NCBI GenBank assembly: GCA_019116805.1
Contig: DXAV01000041.1
Coordinates: forward strand, 1-64,000
Source of the DNA: Candidatus Bacteroides merdavium
GTDB taxonomy: Bacteria; Bacteroidota; Bacteroidia; Bacteroidales; Bacteroidaceae
Reading direction: 5' to 3'
DNA length: 64,000 nucleotides
Under the pieces are notes generated by a model. It saw nothing but the letters and a program-made list of their open reading frames with translations, was not told the origin of the DNA and did not search any database. Numbering within the stretch: position 1 is the stretch's first letter; each line of letters begins with the position of its first letter. Shown here one piece after another: positions 1 to 9,364 of this stretch. The position numbers were made by a program, and so were the translations under genes.

Positions 1-489
1 GATTATGAATCAATTTATGCTTATTTTTGAAAACAGAATCCAGATATAAGAACAAACTTACAGCTGAATCCCGTTTCTATTTACACAAAATTTTGGACAG
101 TGTCCTTTTTTGAGAAGAAACCCGCCATTGACGTGAATTTTGTCAATGACGGACAACTGTCTATTTTCTAATTTTATTTCGAACTCACGTTAAATCTACT
201 TAACGTGAAATCGATATAAATCAAAACAAAGCAAGTTTACAGTTTTTAGCTCTTTCACCGAAGATGAAACATGTTTTCCCGCTGAGGTTTCACAGGAACG
301 TACTGATTATAAGCATATTCTTGTGAAAGTAACCCACAAGGGCAGTACGATCATCCATATAATCTGGGTGAGTGTATCTTTCATATTTTCACCCGATCTT
401 TCATCGGATATCATTTATTGGCAGACAATTAGCCCGCATGTGAAAGGGTGAAGGCAAGAAACGGAACAATTACATTATCTGGCTTTGTC

Positions 490-553
490 AACTACCATGT
501 TTAGCCGGCTAAACACCCTCTTTGCTTCACTAACTACCCTTTTTAGCGGAGTC
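490..553. repeat. Degenerate ~21-nt tandem repeat with 16-bp palindrome
   Basis: Three units begin AACTACC, AACACCC and AACTACC at 490, 512 and 532, so the spacing is 22 and 20 nt. The first unit boundary carries the perfect palindrome GTTTAGCCGGCTAAAC (499-514). The period resembles the cleaner 22-nt arrays elsewhere in this window. Confidence 0.5.
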
Positions 554-1013
554 ATATTGGTCGTTTGGGAGGCCGCATATCGGATACACTTCCGGCGCAT
601 AGGGTCTGTCGCGAAGCATTGGCAACGGATAGGAAGCGGCTTCCTATGCCTGTGCTTCCTCAGGTGCTATCGAATCACGTTACTTAAGGATGTTTATATG
701 AGTTGTCCTTCTGCTTATGACTCCATATCACATGTAGGAATGATATGCATAGAATTAGCGGGATATTCGCACTATTCATGGCACCCATGGTGTCCTATGT
801 CGTCGGTTTGAAATAAGTAACATAAACCTTTGCTCCAACGTCTCAGTCTGTTTATAAATCCGATTGCTTTCTTTCATCATAACATTTTTGGAAAACGAAA
901 ATTGCTGTTCTATTCTTTGCTGGTCTTGTTTAAATTATATATTTGCGGGTGAAGGTTCGAGGTAGCTATCTGTAGTAAAATTTTAGGGGATGACAATTCG
1001 TGTTATTATTCTA

Positions 1014-1091
1014 TATTCAAGCAGAATAAAGAATTCTTGGTCCAATAGTTCTTATTGAATATTCCGTAGAATTCTTTATCTGCCTTGAATA
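1014..1091. repeat. 23-bp imperfect inverted repeat downstream of PUL 1
   Basis: The arms 1014-1036 and 1069-1091 are complementary apart from two single-base indels. The 32-nt loop contains a small internal palindrome (TTGGTCCAA). It starts about 36 nt past the stop of the glycosidase gene on the minus strand. As RNA it would fold into a long hairpin at the 3' end of the PUL 1 transcript, so a transcript-end or stabilising role is plausible. There is no T-run, so it is not a classical intrinsic terminator. Confidence 0.55.
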
Positions 1092-1126
1092 ACGAGATAC
1101 ACCAAATTATCTTATATGCTCATTCC

Positions 1127-2107
1127 TTAATTTTTAAGCACAGGTTTGTCATTTGGCCACACTACTTCTTGTTGAGTAATAAGCCAGCTTTTGCCATGAT
1201 CATTATTCCCTTGATAAAAAAGATAAGTTCGTCCGTCGGTATCTGTAAAAATATGTGGATGGCCAGATTCACTGGAATTCCATTCCCCTGGTTTCCCATT
1301 ACGTAAAAATGGCTCTTTTGAAAGACGTTTCCAAGTAATGCCATCTTCACTGACTGCAACTCCAATTTGTTGCGGAGCATTATTGTATGCGCCTGCATAA
1401 AACATAAATAGCTTTTCGCCTTTTTTGGCTATTGAAGCACCCTCAATACATTTTCCTTCCCAAGGATAGAACGGACGAAGAATTGCAGAATCAACGGCCA
1501 AAGTCCAGTCTTCACGACTAAAATCTGTATTACTTGGAGCTACAGCCACGCCTTGCATCTGAATTTCAAAATCCTTATCTCGAGTTGCAAAATACAAGAA
1601 ATAACGTCCTTTAAATTCGCAAACTTCTGCGTCAATTGCTCTCCCACAATTCCAATCTCCTGTAGGATGAAATATCGGGTTTGTTGCATCTCTTTGAAAA
1701 TGAATACCGTCTGACGATATGGCATGACAAATGGCATCTTTGGGGCCATTGCCATAAGTTTGATAGAACAAATGTACTTTACCGTCTTTTACCAAAGCTC
1801 CGGGAGCACAAAGTCCATTCGCTTCGTACTTTGCATTTGGGTCAGGTGAGATCTCGCCTACTTTTTTCCAGTTAACGAGGTCATGACTTTCTGCAATGCC
1901 AATGGTCCAAATGGATTTAGGGGCGTCTAATTTGCCCGGAAGGCTATAATATAATAAATATCGCCCATTAAACTTCACAACATGTGGATCCTTGGAAAAC
2001 GGTACTCCTCTTGTAGATGTATCGCCAAACATCATTCGTTTGTTTTGTGCTTGCCCCAGTATGGGCAAGCACAAAGCGAAAAGCAATAATAAAATGCGTA
2101 TATTCAT
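1127..2107 (-). CDS. Secreted five-bladed beta-propeller glycosidase (GH43/GH117-like)
   Basis: A 326-residue protein with a signal peptide (about 1-21, ending GQAQ). The body has the blade repeats of the GH43/GH117/GH130 beta-propeller superfamily (KFNGRYLLYYS, GKVHLFYQ, GRYFLYFA, EKLFMFYAG). Three acidic residues sit where such enzymes place their catalytic triad: D40 (SKDPHV), D159 (AIDAEV) and E222 (CIEGAS). Exo-glycosidase activity is therefore likely, but the linkage cannot be read from sequence. It is the last gene of a minus-strand operon, 15 nt after susD, and is the only enzyme in PUL 1, so it probably makes the defining cut on that PUL's substrate in the periplasm. I am sure of the fold class and unsure of the CAZy family number. 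Confidence 0.75.
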   Translation of the reverse strand: MNIRILLLLFALCLPILGQAQNKRMMFGDTSTRGVPFSKDPHVVKFNGRYLLYYSLPGKLDAPKSIWTIGIAESHDLVNWKKVGEISPDPNAKYEANGLCAPGALVKDGKVHLFYQTYGNGPKDAICHAISSDGIHFQRDATNPIFHPTGDWNCGRAIDAEVCEFKGRYFLYFATRDKDFEIQMQGVAVAPSNTDFSREDWTLAVDSAILRPFYPWEGKCIEGASIAKKGEKLFMFYAGAYNNAPQQIGVAVSEDGITWKRLSKEPFLRNGKPGEWNSSESGHPHIFTDTDGRTYLFYQGNNDHGKSWLITQQEVVWPNDKPVLKN

Positions 2108-2122
2108 ATCTTTAATTAATAG

Positions 2123-3856
2123 TTAGTTACCATATCCTGGGTTTTGAACAAATTCCTCAGGGTTAGAAACGTTGTTCAATTGGTCGCGTGGGATGGGTCT
2201 CAAAACATGAAATTCTTGAAATTTACCAGCTGTATGTTCGCTCATTTCCGGATTATTCATGCGTTCATATAATTTGCCGGTTCGTTTCAGGTCATACCAA
2301 CGATGCATTTCTCCCATCAATTCACGTGCGCGTTCATCCAAGATGAAGTCTATAGAGATATCAGCAGGTGTTATTTCCATCTCTGTTTCATGACCGGGAA
2401 CTGCTGCGCGGCGACGGATCTCATTGATATATTGAGCAGACTTTTCCCCATCACCCAATAAGAATGCTGCCTCTGCCGCTAATAGGTAGGTTTCTCCTAA
2501 ACGGAACACAAAAACATCGCGTGAACCTGCTGTCCAGTTGACCTCCGGGCGTAATGGATCCATGTGTTTAGTCAGATAAGCATACATCTTATAGCTGGTG
2601 AAACGGGTATTAGACGGCCATTCCGCATCCGGATTTGTTTCTGACTGTACATCAGTAGCCGGGTCAATCTCATCACGCATGTATTCGGGTAAGAAGACCA
2701 ATACCGGCCATACTTCTTTTATTTGTTCCGGAGTCCAAGGCTCACGGGGATCAATCATGGCTAATTCACCTTTCTTCCATACCTTTTCTTCCATTTGTTT
2801 GGTGTAAGGACTGAATATCCTTTCTGTTACAGATTCCTCAGTACAATTCCATCTGGAAATAAAACAATCCTCAAAGCGTTGGTCAATATCTCGCTCAAAC
2901 AAGTTGATCAAGAAATTGGTAGGACGTTCACGGCTCCACGGACGGCCATATTCAATGGTACGCAATACAGCCGGATGTTCTTCTGAATAAGCTGAGCAGA
3001 AATACATGTGAGCTGTATTTCCGTTGCCATTAAACTCTGCATTCTGAGTATATAAAACGGGGAAAATAACTTCCGAATTATGTTTGTTGTTAATGTCCCA
3101 AAGTTCGGCATGCGAGTTGACAAGTTTGTATTGGCCGGAATTGATTACTTCCTCTGCATACGTTAAAGCATCTTTTAAATCCTGCTCACTACGTTTTACG
3201 GTCAGCAAGACTCTTGACAGATGATGCATTGCTGCATATCGGGTAACGCGACCATACTCTGTAGAGGAATAAGATTCCGGCAAAACTTCCGTTGCGAATT
3301 TCAAATCAGAAATAATCTGATTCCAAACTTCATCTGATTTGGTCTTATGTACTGCTGTTTCTACTTGCGTCGTTGGTTTTACCGGCATAGGAATATCTCC
3401 AAACTGCTGCACCAAATGATAATAATAATGAGCTCTTATGAATAAAGATTCTCCTAAATATTGGTTTCTCAGGTCATCATCCAAACCTTCTATGGTGGAG
3501 TTTTCCAACTTATCAATAATTGTGTTACATTGATTGATGGCTTTGTAGCAATTGTACCACATGCTTCTTACATCTCCATTAGCGGCATCTATAGTCCAAT
3601 AGTACCAATTGCTGCCTTGATGTCCAATCCATATATCAGAAGGTCCCTCACACATGTAAATCAAGTACTCATTGATATACAAATTGCGCAGAGTGGAATA
3701 TAGACCATTTACACCACTGGTAATTCCGGCTTCTGTGGAATAAAAACTGTCACCTACAACTTTGTTATAGGGAGTTTCTTCCAAAAAATCACATGCGGAC
3801 AAGCCCATTAACATGAATGAGGCTACCATCAATTTTAGTTTATTTCGAATATTCAT
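2123..3856 (-). CDS. SusD/RagB-family surface glycan-binding lipoprotein (PUL 1)
   Basis: A 577-residue protein with a lipoprotein signal (LMGLSAC, C22), so it is anchored at the outer membrane. It carries the helical TPR-like SusD fold, including the N-terminal CDFLEETPYN segment and the C-terminal FILDERARELMGE and RWYDLKRTGKL motifs typical of RagB/SusD. SusD proteins form the lid over the SusC transporter and capture oligosaccharide. It lies 18 nt after susC and 15 nt before the glycosidase gene, clearly one operon. The bound glycan is not predictable from sequence. Confidence 0.93.
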   Translation of the reverse strand: MNIRNKLKLMVASFMLMGLSACDFLEETPYNKVVGDSFYSTEAGITSGVNGLYSTLRNLYINEYLIYMCEGPSDIWIGHQGSNWYYWTIDAANGDVRSMWYNCYKAINQCNTIIDKLENSTIEGLDDDLRNQYLGESLFIRAHYYYHLVQQFGDIPMPVKPTTQVETAVHKTKSDEVWNQIISDLKFATEVLPESYSSTEYGRVTRYAAMHHLSRVLLTVKRSEQDLKDALTYAEEVINSGQYKLVNSHAELWDINNKHNSEVIFPVLYTQNAEFNGNGNTAHMYFCSAYSEEHPAVLRTIEYGRPWSRERPTNFLINLFERDIDQRFEDCFISRWNCTEESVTERIFSPYTKQMEEKVWKKGELAMIDPREPWTPEQIKEVWPVLVFLPEYMRDEIDPATDVQSETNPDAEWPSNTRFTSYKMYAYLTKHMDPLRPEVNWTAGSRDVFVFRLGETYLLAAEAAFLLGDGEKSAQYINEIRRRAAVPGHETEMEITPADISIDFILDERARELMGEMHRWYDLKRTGKLYERMNNPEMSEHTAGKFQEFHVLRPIPRDQLNNVSNPEEFVQNPGYGN

Positions 3857-3874
3857 AACGTTGCTGTTTAATAA

Positions 3875-6800
3875 TTAGAAACTTGCATTGATACCAAAGA
3901 TAAAGGACGTCAAAGGACGATGGTCTGTATAGGCATTACAATTTTCGGGATCCAGACCTACATAATCTCCCTTTGTCCATGTACATGGATTGTCCACCAT
4001 GAAATATACTCTGAATTTTTCACTATGGAATTTTTGAGATATTTCTTTGGGTAAGGTATATCCTAAATTGATATTTTTCAAGCGTACAAAGGACAAGTCG
4101 CGATAAGCATAATCACTTCCCGTCAATAAACTTTGGGAATTGGTTATTTCCGGTTTCGGACATGCGTTTGTGGGGTTTTCCGGTGTCCAGAAGTCTACAT
4201 TCAAATGGTTATAACGGGTTGAACCGGCTTCGTCGGTCAAAACTCCAAGTACCGCTCCATAATTTTGACGTGTATACAGATAGATATTCAAGTCGAAATT
4301 TTTCCAATAAAGTCCGGTAGACAAACCGGCCGTCCATTTAGGAATCTTGTTAAATGTGTACAAGTCACCATCGTCATAAGTTCCATTCTGGTTTACGTCT
4401 TCCACTTTAGGCTGGCCGGGTACACGTCCATATTTGGCCGCTTCCTCTTCTTCGCCATATTGCCATACTCCCATATATTTATACAGGCGTTCTACATACA
4501 AAGGTTCTCCGATAAACCATTTATTACCCGGGCTGTCTTGCTTGCCATTAAACAGTTCTACAATTTCATTCTTATTATAACCAAAAGTCAAGTCAATCGT
4601 CCATCTGAAATCTTTTGTGACAACAGGGACGGTATTCAATGTGAGTTCAACACCCGTGTTACGGGTTTTTCCCACATTCTGCCAAGTATATTCAAAACCT
4701 GTTGTTACCGGTAAATTGCGTCGCATCAGCAAGTCTCTCGTATTACGGACATATGCATCGATAGAACCGCCAATCCGATTGTCGAGGAAACCAAAATCGA
4801 TACCGACATTGTATTCTTCTGTACGCTCCCAGCCTAATTGGGCATTAGCCAGCTCCGTCGGTAGATACCCGATTGCCGGTTGTTCGGAAGTTCCAAAGTA
4901 ATAGGAATATTTTCCTAATGCACCTAATGTGGCATATTCATCGATAGCCGTATTACCTGAGTTACCCCAGCTTAAGCGTAACTTCAAATTGCTTAACCAG
5001 TCTACATCTTTCAGGAAACTCTCCTCATTCATTCGCCATGCCAAAGCTACAGAGGGGAAGAAATCCCATTTATTTCCTTTAGCCAAACGAGAGGAACCGT
5101 CATAACGTCCGGTTAATGTCAACAGATATCTATCTTTGAATGTGTAATTAATTCTGCCCATGAAAGATAGCAGTGACCACTTTTTATAAGAGGACAATCT
5201 CGAAAATACATCCGGAGCCTCGTTGACGTTATACCAAGAACCAAAATACTGCATATCTTGTCCGGTCAGGCCGACCAAATCGTTTTGCAGAGTTTGCATA
5301 TCGTGTACCAACGAAACATCCAACGCATGATCCTTAAAGGTCTTTTTATAGTTTAGGATGTTCGTAAATGTGATTTGTTGCTCACTCGTCTTCTGGAATT
5401 TTGCATCCGGAGAGGCCAACTGGCGTGGCTGGCTCGTCGCACTACGGTAATAGCTGTCTTGTATGTTAGACAAACCATAAGTCAAACTTGTGCGGAATTT
5501 AAGTCCTTTTATAATCTCCCAATCTGCAAATAAGTTCAGTAAGACACGTGTTCTTTTTACTCTGTTGTCAATGTTGTCCTCATCTACGTCGAACATCGGG
5601 TTTGAATGTAATACCGTCTGATACCAACCGCTATTGTAGAACAGAGGGCTTCCGTCTTCATCGTAAACTTGTGTCAATGGATCCAATACTGTACCGTATT
5701 TCCAAACGGTCTCTTCTCCTTTTCGGCGGGTTGTCAGAGCCAAAAGTGAAGAATAACCCACCTTAAGGTTCTTAGTCAATTCCATATCTCCGTTAATACG
5801 GGCAGAGAAGCGTTCATAACCCATGTTGTCGATGATACTTTGATCCTTATTGTATCCCAATACCACCATGTTGCGGTTGCGACCATTCGATTGATTGATG
5901 GTTACATTGTGATCCGTTTTGTATCCTGTTCCGCTGAACATCAAGTCCTGCCAGTCTACAAATTTACCGGATTCCAATACTCCCATCTGTATGTCATCGA
6001 ATATCTCTCCGTCAGTTTTACCATAATTGGCCATTCGTTTCCAATCGGCGTATTTTTCTCCACTCATCATATCATAATTCTTGAATGATTTGGAGATGCC
6101 GAAATACCCGTCATAATTCACAGACAAGTGGCTGTCTTTACGGGCGCGTTTGGTTGTGATAATGATAACACCGTTAGCTCCTCTTGAACCATAAATTGCC
6201 GTAGAAGAAGCGTCTTTTAATACGTCTATTGTTTCAATTTCAGCCGGATTTATCTCATCGATGTTTCCTCCAAACGGAGCATCGTCCACAACTATCAGTG
6301 GCTCATTTCCTGCATTGAGTGAATTATAACCACGAATAACAATCGTGGATGAAGAACCGGGAGCATTTCCCATCGTAATATCAGCGCCTGCTATTTTTCC
6401 TTGTAATGCTTGAATTGGATCTTTCATTACGGCTTGATTCTGAATCGAGGAAGAGTTTACTTGCGATACGGATCCTGTTAAATCTCTTTTCTTTACTGAA
6501 CCGTATCCCACTACTACTACTTCATCCAACACCTCCATATCTTCTGTCAACGTAATGGCTAAGTTTCTTCCGGTAACAGCCTTTAATGTTTGTGATTGAT
6601 ATCCGATAAAAGAAACTTCCAAAGTCGCATTAGCCTGAGTGTTGATGGTAAAATTGCCGTCTACATCAGTAACGGTACCGTTGTCAGTGCCAACCTCCTT
6701 GATGGTGGCTCCGATAACTGGCTCTCCACGTGCATCCACCACTTTTCCTTTTACTACATTACCTTGCTGTTGTACACTTTGGGTAGAAGTTTCCAGTTCG

Positions 6801-7174
6801 GTGGATAAAATAATTTTTTTGTCCAGTACGGTGTAATGTACTCCTGTACCTTCGAATACTTCATCAAGAATAGTAAAGATGTCGCTGTTTTGTGCAGAGA
6901 CGGATACGCGACGATTTAAATCGACATGTGTGTTGTTGTAGAAGAAGTCAAAGTCCGAAGCGTCTTCAATTTGGCGGAGGACATTGGCTACGGTCTCTTC
7001 TTCCACATTCAGGGACAGGCGGGCATTTTGCGCATAACTTTCAGCGGCTTGCAATATGCCGATGGAACAGAAGAGGTAAAAGATAAATAGTTTCATAACT
7101 AAAGGAATTTTTTTTGTGAAGGTAAATAACGACCTTCCGATTTCCACGTTTTGGAAATTTCGCTTGTTTTTCAT
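3875..7174 (-). CDS. SusC/RagA-family TonB-dependent transporter with STN domain (PUL 1)
   Basis: A 1099-residue outer-membrane transporter. After the signal peptide (ending AESYAQ) comes a secretin/TonB short N-terminal (STN) domain at roughly 50-105, a carboxypeptidase-like beta-sandwich (GKVVDARGEPVIGATI) around 140-205, a Ton box (EVVVVGYG), the plug with the SusC signature (DASSTAIYGSRGANGV), then the barrel ending in aromatic ASF. STN domains contact FecR-type anti-sigma factors, which matches the fecR gene just upstream. The ATG at 7174 is chosen because it precedes the signal peptide. A candidate antisense RNA promoter overlaps this start codon on the opposite strand. Confidence 0.95.
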   Translation of the reverse strand: MKNKRNFQNVEIGRSLFTFTKKIPLVMKLFIFYLFCSIGILQAAESYAQNARLSLNVEEETVANVLRQIEDASDFDFFYNNTHVDLNRRVSVSAQNSDIFTILDEVFEGTGVHYTVLDKKIILSTELETSTQSVQQQGNVVKGKVVDARGEPVIGATIKEVGTDNGTVTDVDGNFTINTQANATLEVSFIGYQSQTLKAVTGRNLAITLTEDMEVLDEVVVVGYGSVKKRDLTGSVSQVNSSSIQNQAVMKDPIQALQGKIAGADITMGNAPGSSSTIVIRGYNSLNAGNEPLIVVDDAPFGGNIDEINPAEIETIDVLKDASSTAIYGSRGANGVIIITTKRARKDSHLSVNYDGYFGISKSFKNYDMMSGEKYADWKRMANYGKTDGEIFDDIQMGVLESGKFVDWQDLMFSGTGYKTDHNVTINQSNGRNRNMVVLGYNKDQSIIDNMGYERFSARINGDMELTKNLKVGYSSLLALTTRRKGEETVWKYGTVLDPLTQVYDEDGSPLFYNSGWYQTVLHSNPMFDVDEDNIDNRVKRTRVLLNLFADWEIIKGLKFRTSLTYGLSNIQDSYYRSATSQPRQLASPDAKFQKTSEQQITFTNILNYKKTFKDHALDVSLVHDMQTLQNDLVGLTGQDMQYFGSWYNVNEAPDVFSRLSSYKKWSLLSFMGRINYTFKDRYLLTLTGRYDGSSRLAKGNKWDFFPSVALAWRMNEESFLKDVDWLSNLKLRLSWGNSGNTAIDEYATLGALGKYSYYFGTSEQPAIGYLPTELANAQLGWERTEEYNVGIDFGFLDNRIGGSIDAYVRNTRDLLMRRNLPVTTGFEYTWQNVGKTRNTGVELTLNTVPVVTKDFRWTIDLTFGYNKNEIVELFNGKQDSPGNKWFIGEPLYVERLYKYMGVWQYGEEEEAAKYGRVPGQPKVEDVNQNGTYDDGDLYTFNKIPKWTAGLSTGLYWKNFDLNIYLYTRQNYGAVLGVLTDEAGSTRYNHLNVDFWTPENPTNACPKPEITNSQSLLTGSDYAYRDLSFVRLKNINLGYTLPKEISQKFHSEKFRVYFMVDNPCTWTKGDYVGLDPENCNAYTDHRPLTSFIFGINASF

Positions 7175-7181
7175 AACTTTG
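7150..7181 (+). promoter_or_regulatory. Bacteroides-type promoter, antisense to susC start
   Basis: TTTG at 7150-7153, a 20-nt spacer and TAACTTTG at 7174-7181 match the TTTG-N19-21-TAnnTTTG consensus exactly. It points away from the susC coding sequence on the opposite strand; no plus-strand gene follows for 1.5 kb, only a short terminator-ended stretch. Confidence 0.75.
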
Positions 7182-7186
7182 TAGGC

Positions 7187-7266
7187 ATTTTAGTGAAAAA
7201 TAAAGTTCGTGTCTCATGGACTTGTTCATACGGAAAGATGTTGGCGCATTTTTCCGTATGTTTTTT
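7187..7266 (+). ncRNA. Candidate cis-antisense sRNA over the susC leader (DonS-like)
   Basis: A perfect promoter (7150-7181) is followed about 46 nt after its -7 box by a strong intrinsic terminator: a 10-bp stem (CATACGGAAA 7227-7236 with TTTCCGTATG 7251-7260) and six T. The product would be about 80 nt, fully antisense to the fecR-susC intergenic region and the susC 5' leader. DonS in B. fragilis and its relatives are cis-antisense sRNAs that repress ECF-sigma/anti-sigma PULs, and the placement here fits that class. The transcription start (about 7187) is estimated from the promoter. Confidence 0.72.
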
Positions 7267-7349
7267 ACGGTTACTACGGAGATCTGTCTTTCATGGGCTT
7301 TGAGGTTAATTGTGTTAGTATTAGTTTTTTTGAAGTCACAAGTGCTATG

Positions 7350-8369
7350 TCAATAGATTTCTATTCGTATTTTTTCCTGATGAATATCGGGGTCGTTCAG
7401 GTATCGCCAACGAATTCGAGAGGAGAGCTCGAAGTATTTTAGGATTTTTTCAAGCCTTTGAGTGGTGAAAGTGCCGGTGAAACAATTTTTGTTCAAGCGT
7501 GCGTCTTTTACTATGAAGTCTACATTGAAACGTTTGCCCAACATTCGCAGTGCTTCGGGAAGCGGGGTGTTCTCGAAAATAATCTTTCCTTCGGTCCAAG
7601 AAAGCTCGGAGATGCCGGAAGTTCGATGTCGTGATAAGCTTTGGTCGGAAGCGTTGTAGATCAGTTTTTGCCCAGGGTTCAATAACGCTCGTTTGGTGGT
7701 GGCACCTTCTTTATAAAGGAAGCCGACTTTACCTTCGGTCAGGGTAGTCGTGATGTTCGGATTGTCCGGATAGGCTTCGATATTAAAATGAGTACCATAT
7801 ACCTCGACGGCTGATTGGTCGGGGGTATGAACGATGAAGCGGTGTTCCGTGTCTTTGGATACCTCGAAGTATGCTTCGCCAGAGAGGCTGACGGAACGGG
7901 TGCCTCCTATAAAGCGGGAGGGATAACTCAGCGTGGAGCCGGAGTTGAGGTAGACGGTGGTGCCGTCGGGCAGGCTCAATCGGGTGGTCATGCCGGGATT
8001 GGTACGTACCTCCAGCATTTCTGCTATAGGTTCGGCCTGTTGTAGCCGGCTTTGCTGCCAGAGCAAAAGTCCAATCAGCGGGAGGAAAAGGATGGCTGCG
8101 GCACGCTGCCCCCATTCCCACCAGCTGATGGCTCTCTTTTGCGCAATCTTTTTACCCTTAACCTTTTTCAATGCTTTTTCGGTATCAATCTCTTTGCGGA
8201 CCTGGTGTACGTCCACGGCCAGCAGGAGAGAATAGATGCGACGAGCCGTCCGGCGGTTGTCTTCGGAAGAAGCAATCCACGCCTTCACTTCATCGTAGGC
8301 CTCTCCCTCGAGTTTGCCTTCGTAATACTCGATCAATCGTTGCTCAATGTTCGTCTGTTGTTCGTTCAT
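7350..8369 (-). CDS. FecR-family anti-sigma factor (PUL 1)
   Basis: A 339-residue inner-membrane regulator. The N-terminal cytoplasmic part (1-85) would bind the sigma factor. One membrane span (about 88-106, AAAILFLPLIGLLLW) follows. The periplasmic FecR domain (about 118-220, with RLSLPDGTTVYLNSGS and GEAYFEV) and a C-terminal DUF4974-like segment (about 260-330, FENTPLPEALRMLGKRF) would touch the STN domain of SusC. It lies 175 nt upstream of susC on the same strand, and a candidate antisense RNA is encoded between them. Unusually, its sigma factor gene is divergent rather than co-directional. Confidence 0.93.
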   Translation of the reverse strand: MNEQQTNIEQRLIEYYEGKLEGEAYDEVKAWIASSEDNRRTARRIYSLLLAVDVHQVRKEIDTEKALKKVKGKKIAQKRAISWWEWGQRAAAILFLPLIGLLLWQQSRLQQAEPIAEMLEVRTNPGMTTRLSLPDGTTVYLNSGSTLSYPSRFIGGTRSVSLSGEAYFEVSKDTEHRFIVHTPDQSAVEVYGTHFNIEAYPDNPNITTTLTEGKVGFLYKEGATTKRALLNPGQKLIYNASDQSLSRHRTSGISELSWTEGKIIFENTPLPEALRMLGKRFNVDFIVKDARLNKNCFTGTFTTQRLEKILKYFELSSRIRWRYLNDPDIHQEKIRIEIY

Positions 8370-8477
8370 AAATGGCTCGTTTGATAAAGAGACAGGCGGG
8401 AAAAGGGAGTTCCTAAACGTTTCTTGTGGAATTATGATACGTTAACATCTATCCGGGCGACGGAATTCTGAAAAATG

Positions 8478-8499
8478 AATATCCGCAAGAAGCCAATGC
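8478..8499. repeat. 22-nt dispersed repeat, copy 1
   Basis: Contains ATATCCGCAAGAAGCC. It matches 24973-24994 at 21 of 22 positions in the same orientation. Both copies lie about 100-130 nt upstream of a minus-strand gene start. Confidence 0.6.
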
Positions 8500-8715
8500 G
8501 TTTCAGTGGAAAGAAAATGACTAAGTTCTGACAACACTTAGAATCAGTGCCACCTTTTCCTATAGTCTTTCGTACCTTGGCAGGGCAGAGTCACAGGACA
8601 GATGATGTGAAGTCGAAAAAAAGACTTGGCTTCATGCGGACATTCTTAATGGAAAAGCCGTGAGGCAATGGGAAAAATAAAGAAACGGCGATAACAGGTT
8701 TTCTCATAAAACAAC

Positions 8716-8723
8716 TATTTTTG
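8716..8723 (+). promoter_or_regulatory. -7 box of the ECF sigma gene
   Basis: TATTTTTG matches TAnnTTTG and lies 32 nt before the ATG at 8756. No good -33 TTTG is seen at the expected distance. Confidence 0.45.
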
Positions 8724-8755
8724 CAGATAGAATGAACGAACGCTAAGTTTATGAC

Positions 8756-9334
8756 ATGGAAACAGTGCATACAGATATTCTTTTGTTGAACAAGCTACAG
8801 AAAGGGGATGCGAAGGCCTTTGATGCGCTTTTTCGGAAATATTATCCGTTGCTGTGTGCGTACGGGCGTCGTTTTGTCTGTGTGGAGAGTGCGGAAGAAA
8901 TCGCACAGGATGCCATGCTCTGGCTTTGGGAGCACCGTGAGGAGGAGATTATCCGGACGTCTTTGGTCAAGTATCTCCTGAAAGTGGTTTACCGCAAGGC
9001 TTTGAACCGGCTTGAGCAGGAGCAGGTAAAGCTGAATGCGGATACCCGTTTTTATCAGGATGTCGTTGAGAATGTGTTGGAGGAGACGGATTTGTGCGAG
9101 GTCAATAACCTGAGCCGGAAGCTGAATGAAGCCATTGCCTGTCTGCCGGATACCTATCGGGAGGCGTTTGTCATGCACCGTTTCAAGGATATGACTTATA
9201 AGGAAATCGCTGCACGCTTGGATGTTTCGGTCAAAACGGTGGATTACCGGATACAACAGGCTTTGAAGCTGCTTGCCTTGGAGCTGAAAGATTATCTTCC
9301 TTTATTGCTCTTTCTGTTTGCCAACAAGGCATAG
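8756..9334 (+). CDS. ECF (sigma-70 family) RNA polymerase sigma factor
   Basis: A 192-residue sigma factor. Region 2 spans about 20-90 (FRKYYPLLCAYGRRF, EEIAQDAMLWLWEHR). Region 4 spans about 125-180 (LPDTYREAFVMHRFKDMTY, then KEIAARLDVSVKTVDYRI as the helix-turn-helix). The short C-terminal tail is strongly hydrophobic (YLPLLLFLFANKA). It is the likely partner of the divergent FecR at 7350-8369 and would drive the PUL 1 susC operon once released. An HTCS gene follows 75 nt downstream, so two different kinds of PUL regulator sit back to back. Pairing with FecR is inferred from position and family. Confidence 0.93.
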   Translation: METVHTDILLLNKLQKGDAKAFDALFRKYYPLLCAYGRRFVCVESAEEIAQDAMLWLWEHREEEIIRTSLVKYLLKVVYRKALNRLEQEQVKLNADTRFYQDVVENVLEETDLCEVNNLSRKLNEAIACLPDTYREAFVMHRFKDMTYKEIAARLDVSVKTVDYRIQQALKLLALELKDYLPLLLFLFANKA

Positions 9335-9364
9335 ATTATAGATGCGCGTTTGGGTAAAAAATGC

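Larger units (their letters stand above)
1..1126. other. Non-coding region with decayed repeats
   Basis: No convincing gene is seen. The tracked ORF at 485-811 starts with TTG, has no recognisable domain and lies in repeat-rich sequence. The stretch holds a short stem near 153-175 (CATTGAC/GTCAATG), two units with 22-nt spacing at 253-296, a degenerate 20-22 nt repeat at 490-553 containing a perfect 16-bp palindrome, and a 23-bp imperfect inverted repeat at 1014-1091 downstream of PUL 1. It may be worn-down sequence from an older rearrangement, but nothing identifies its source. Confidence 0.6.
8370..8755. other. Divergent intergenic region between fecR and the ECF sigma gene
   Basis: 386 nt without a gene. 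It holds the ECF promoter -7 box (8716-8723) and a 22-nt sequence at 8478-8499 that recurs upstream of the GH92 gene at 24973-24994. No clear minus-strand promoter for fecR was found. Confidence 0.6.

Noticed and set aside
485-811. 108-aa ORF in the left intergenic region
   Set aside because: It starts with TTG, has no domain or signal, and overlaps a degenerate repeat. Treated as chance.
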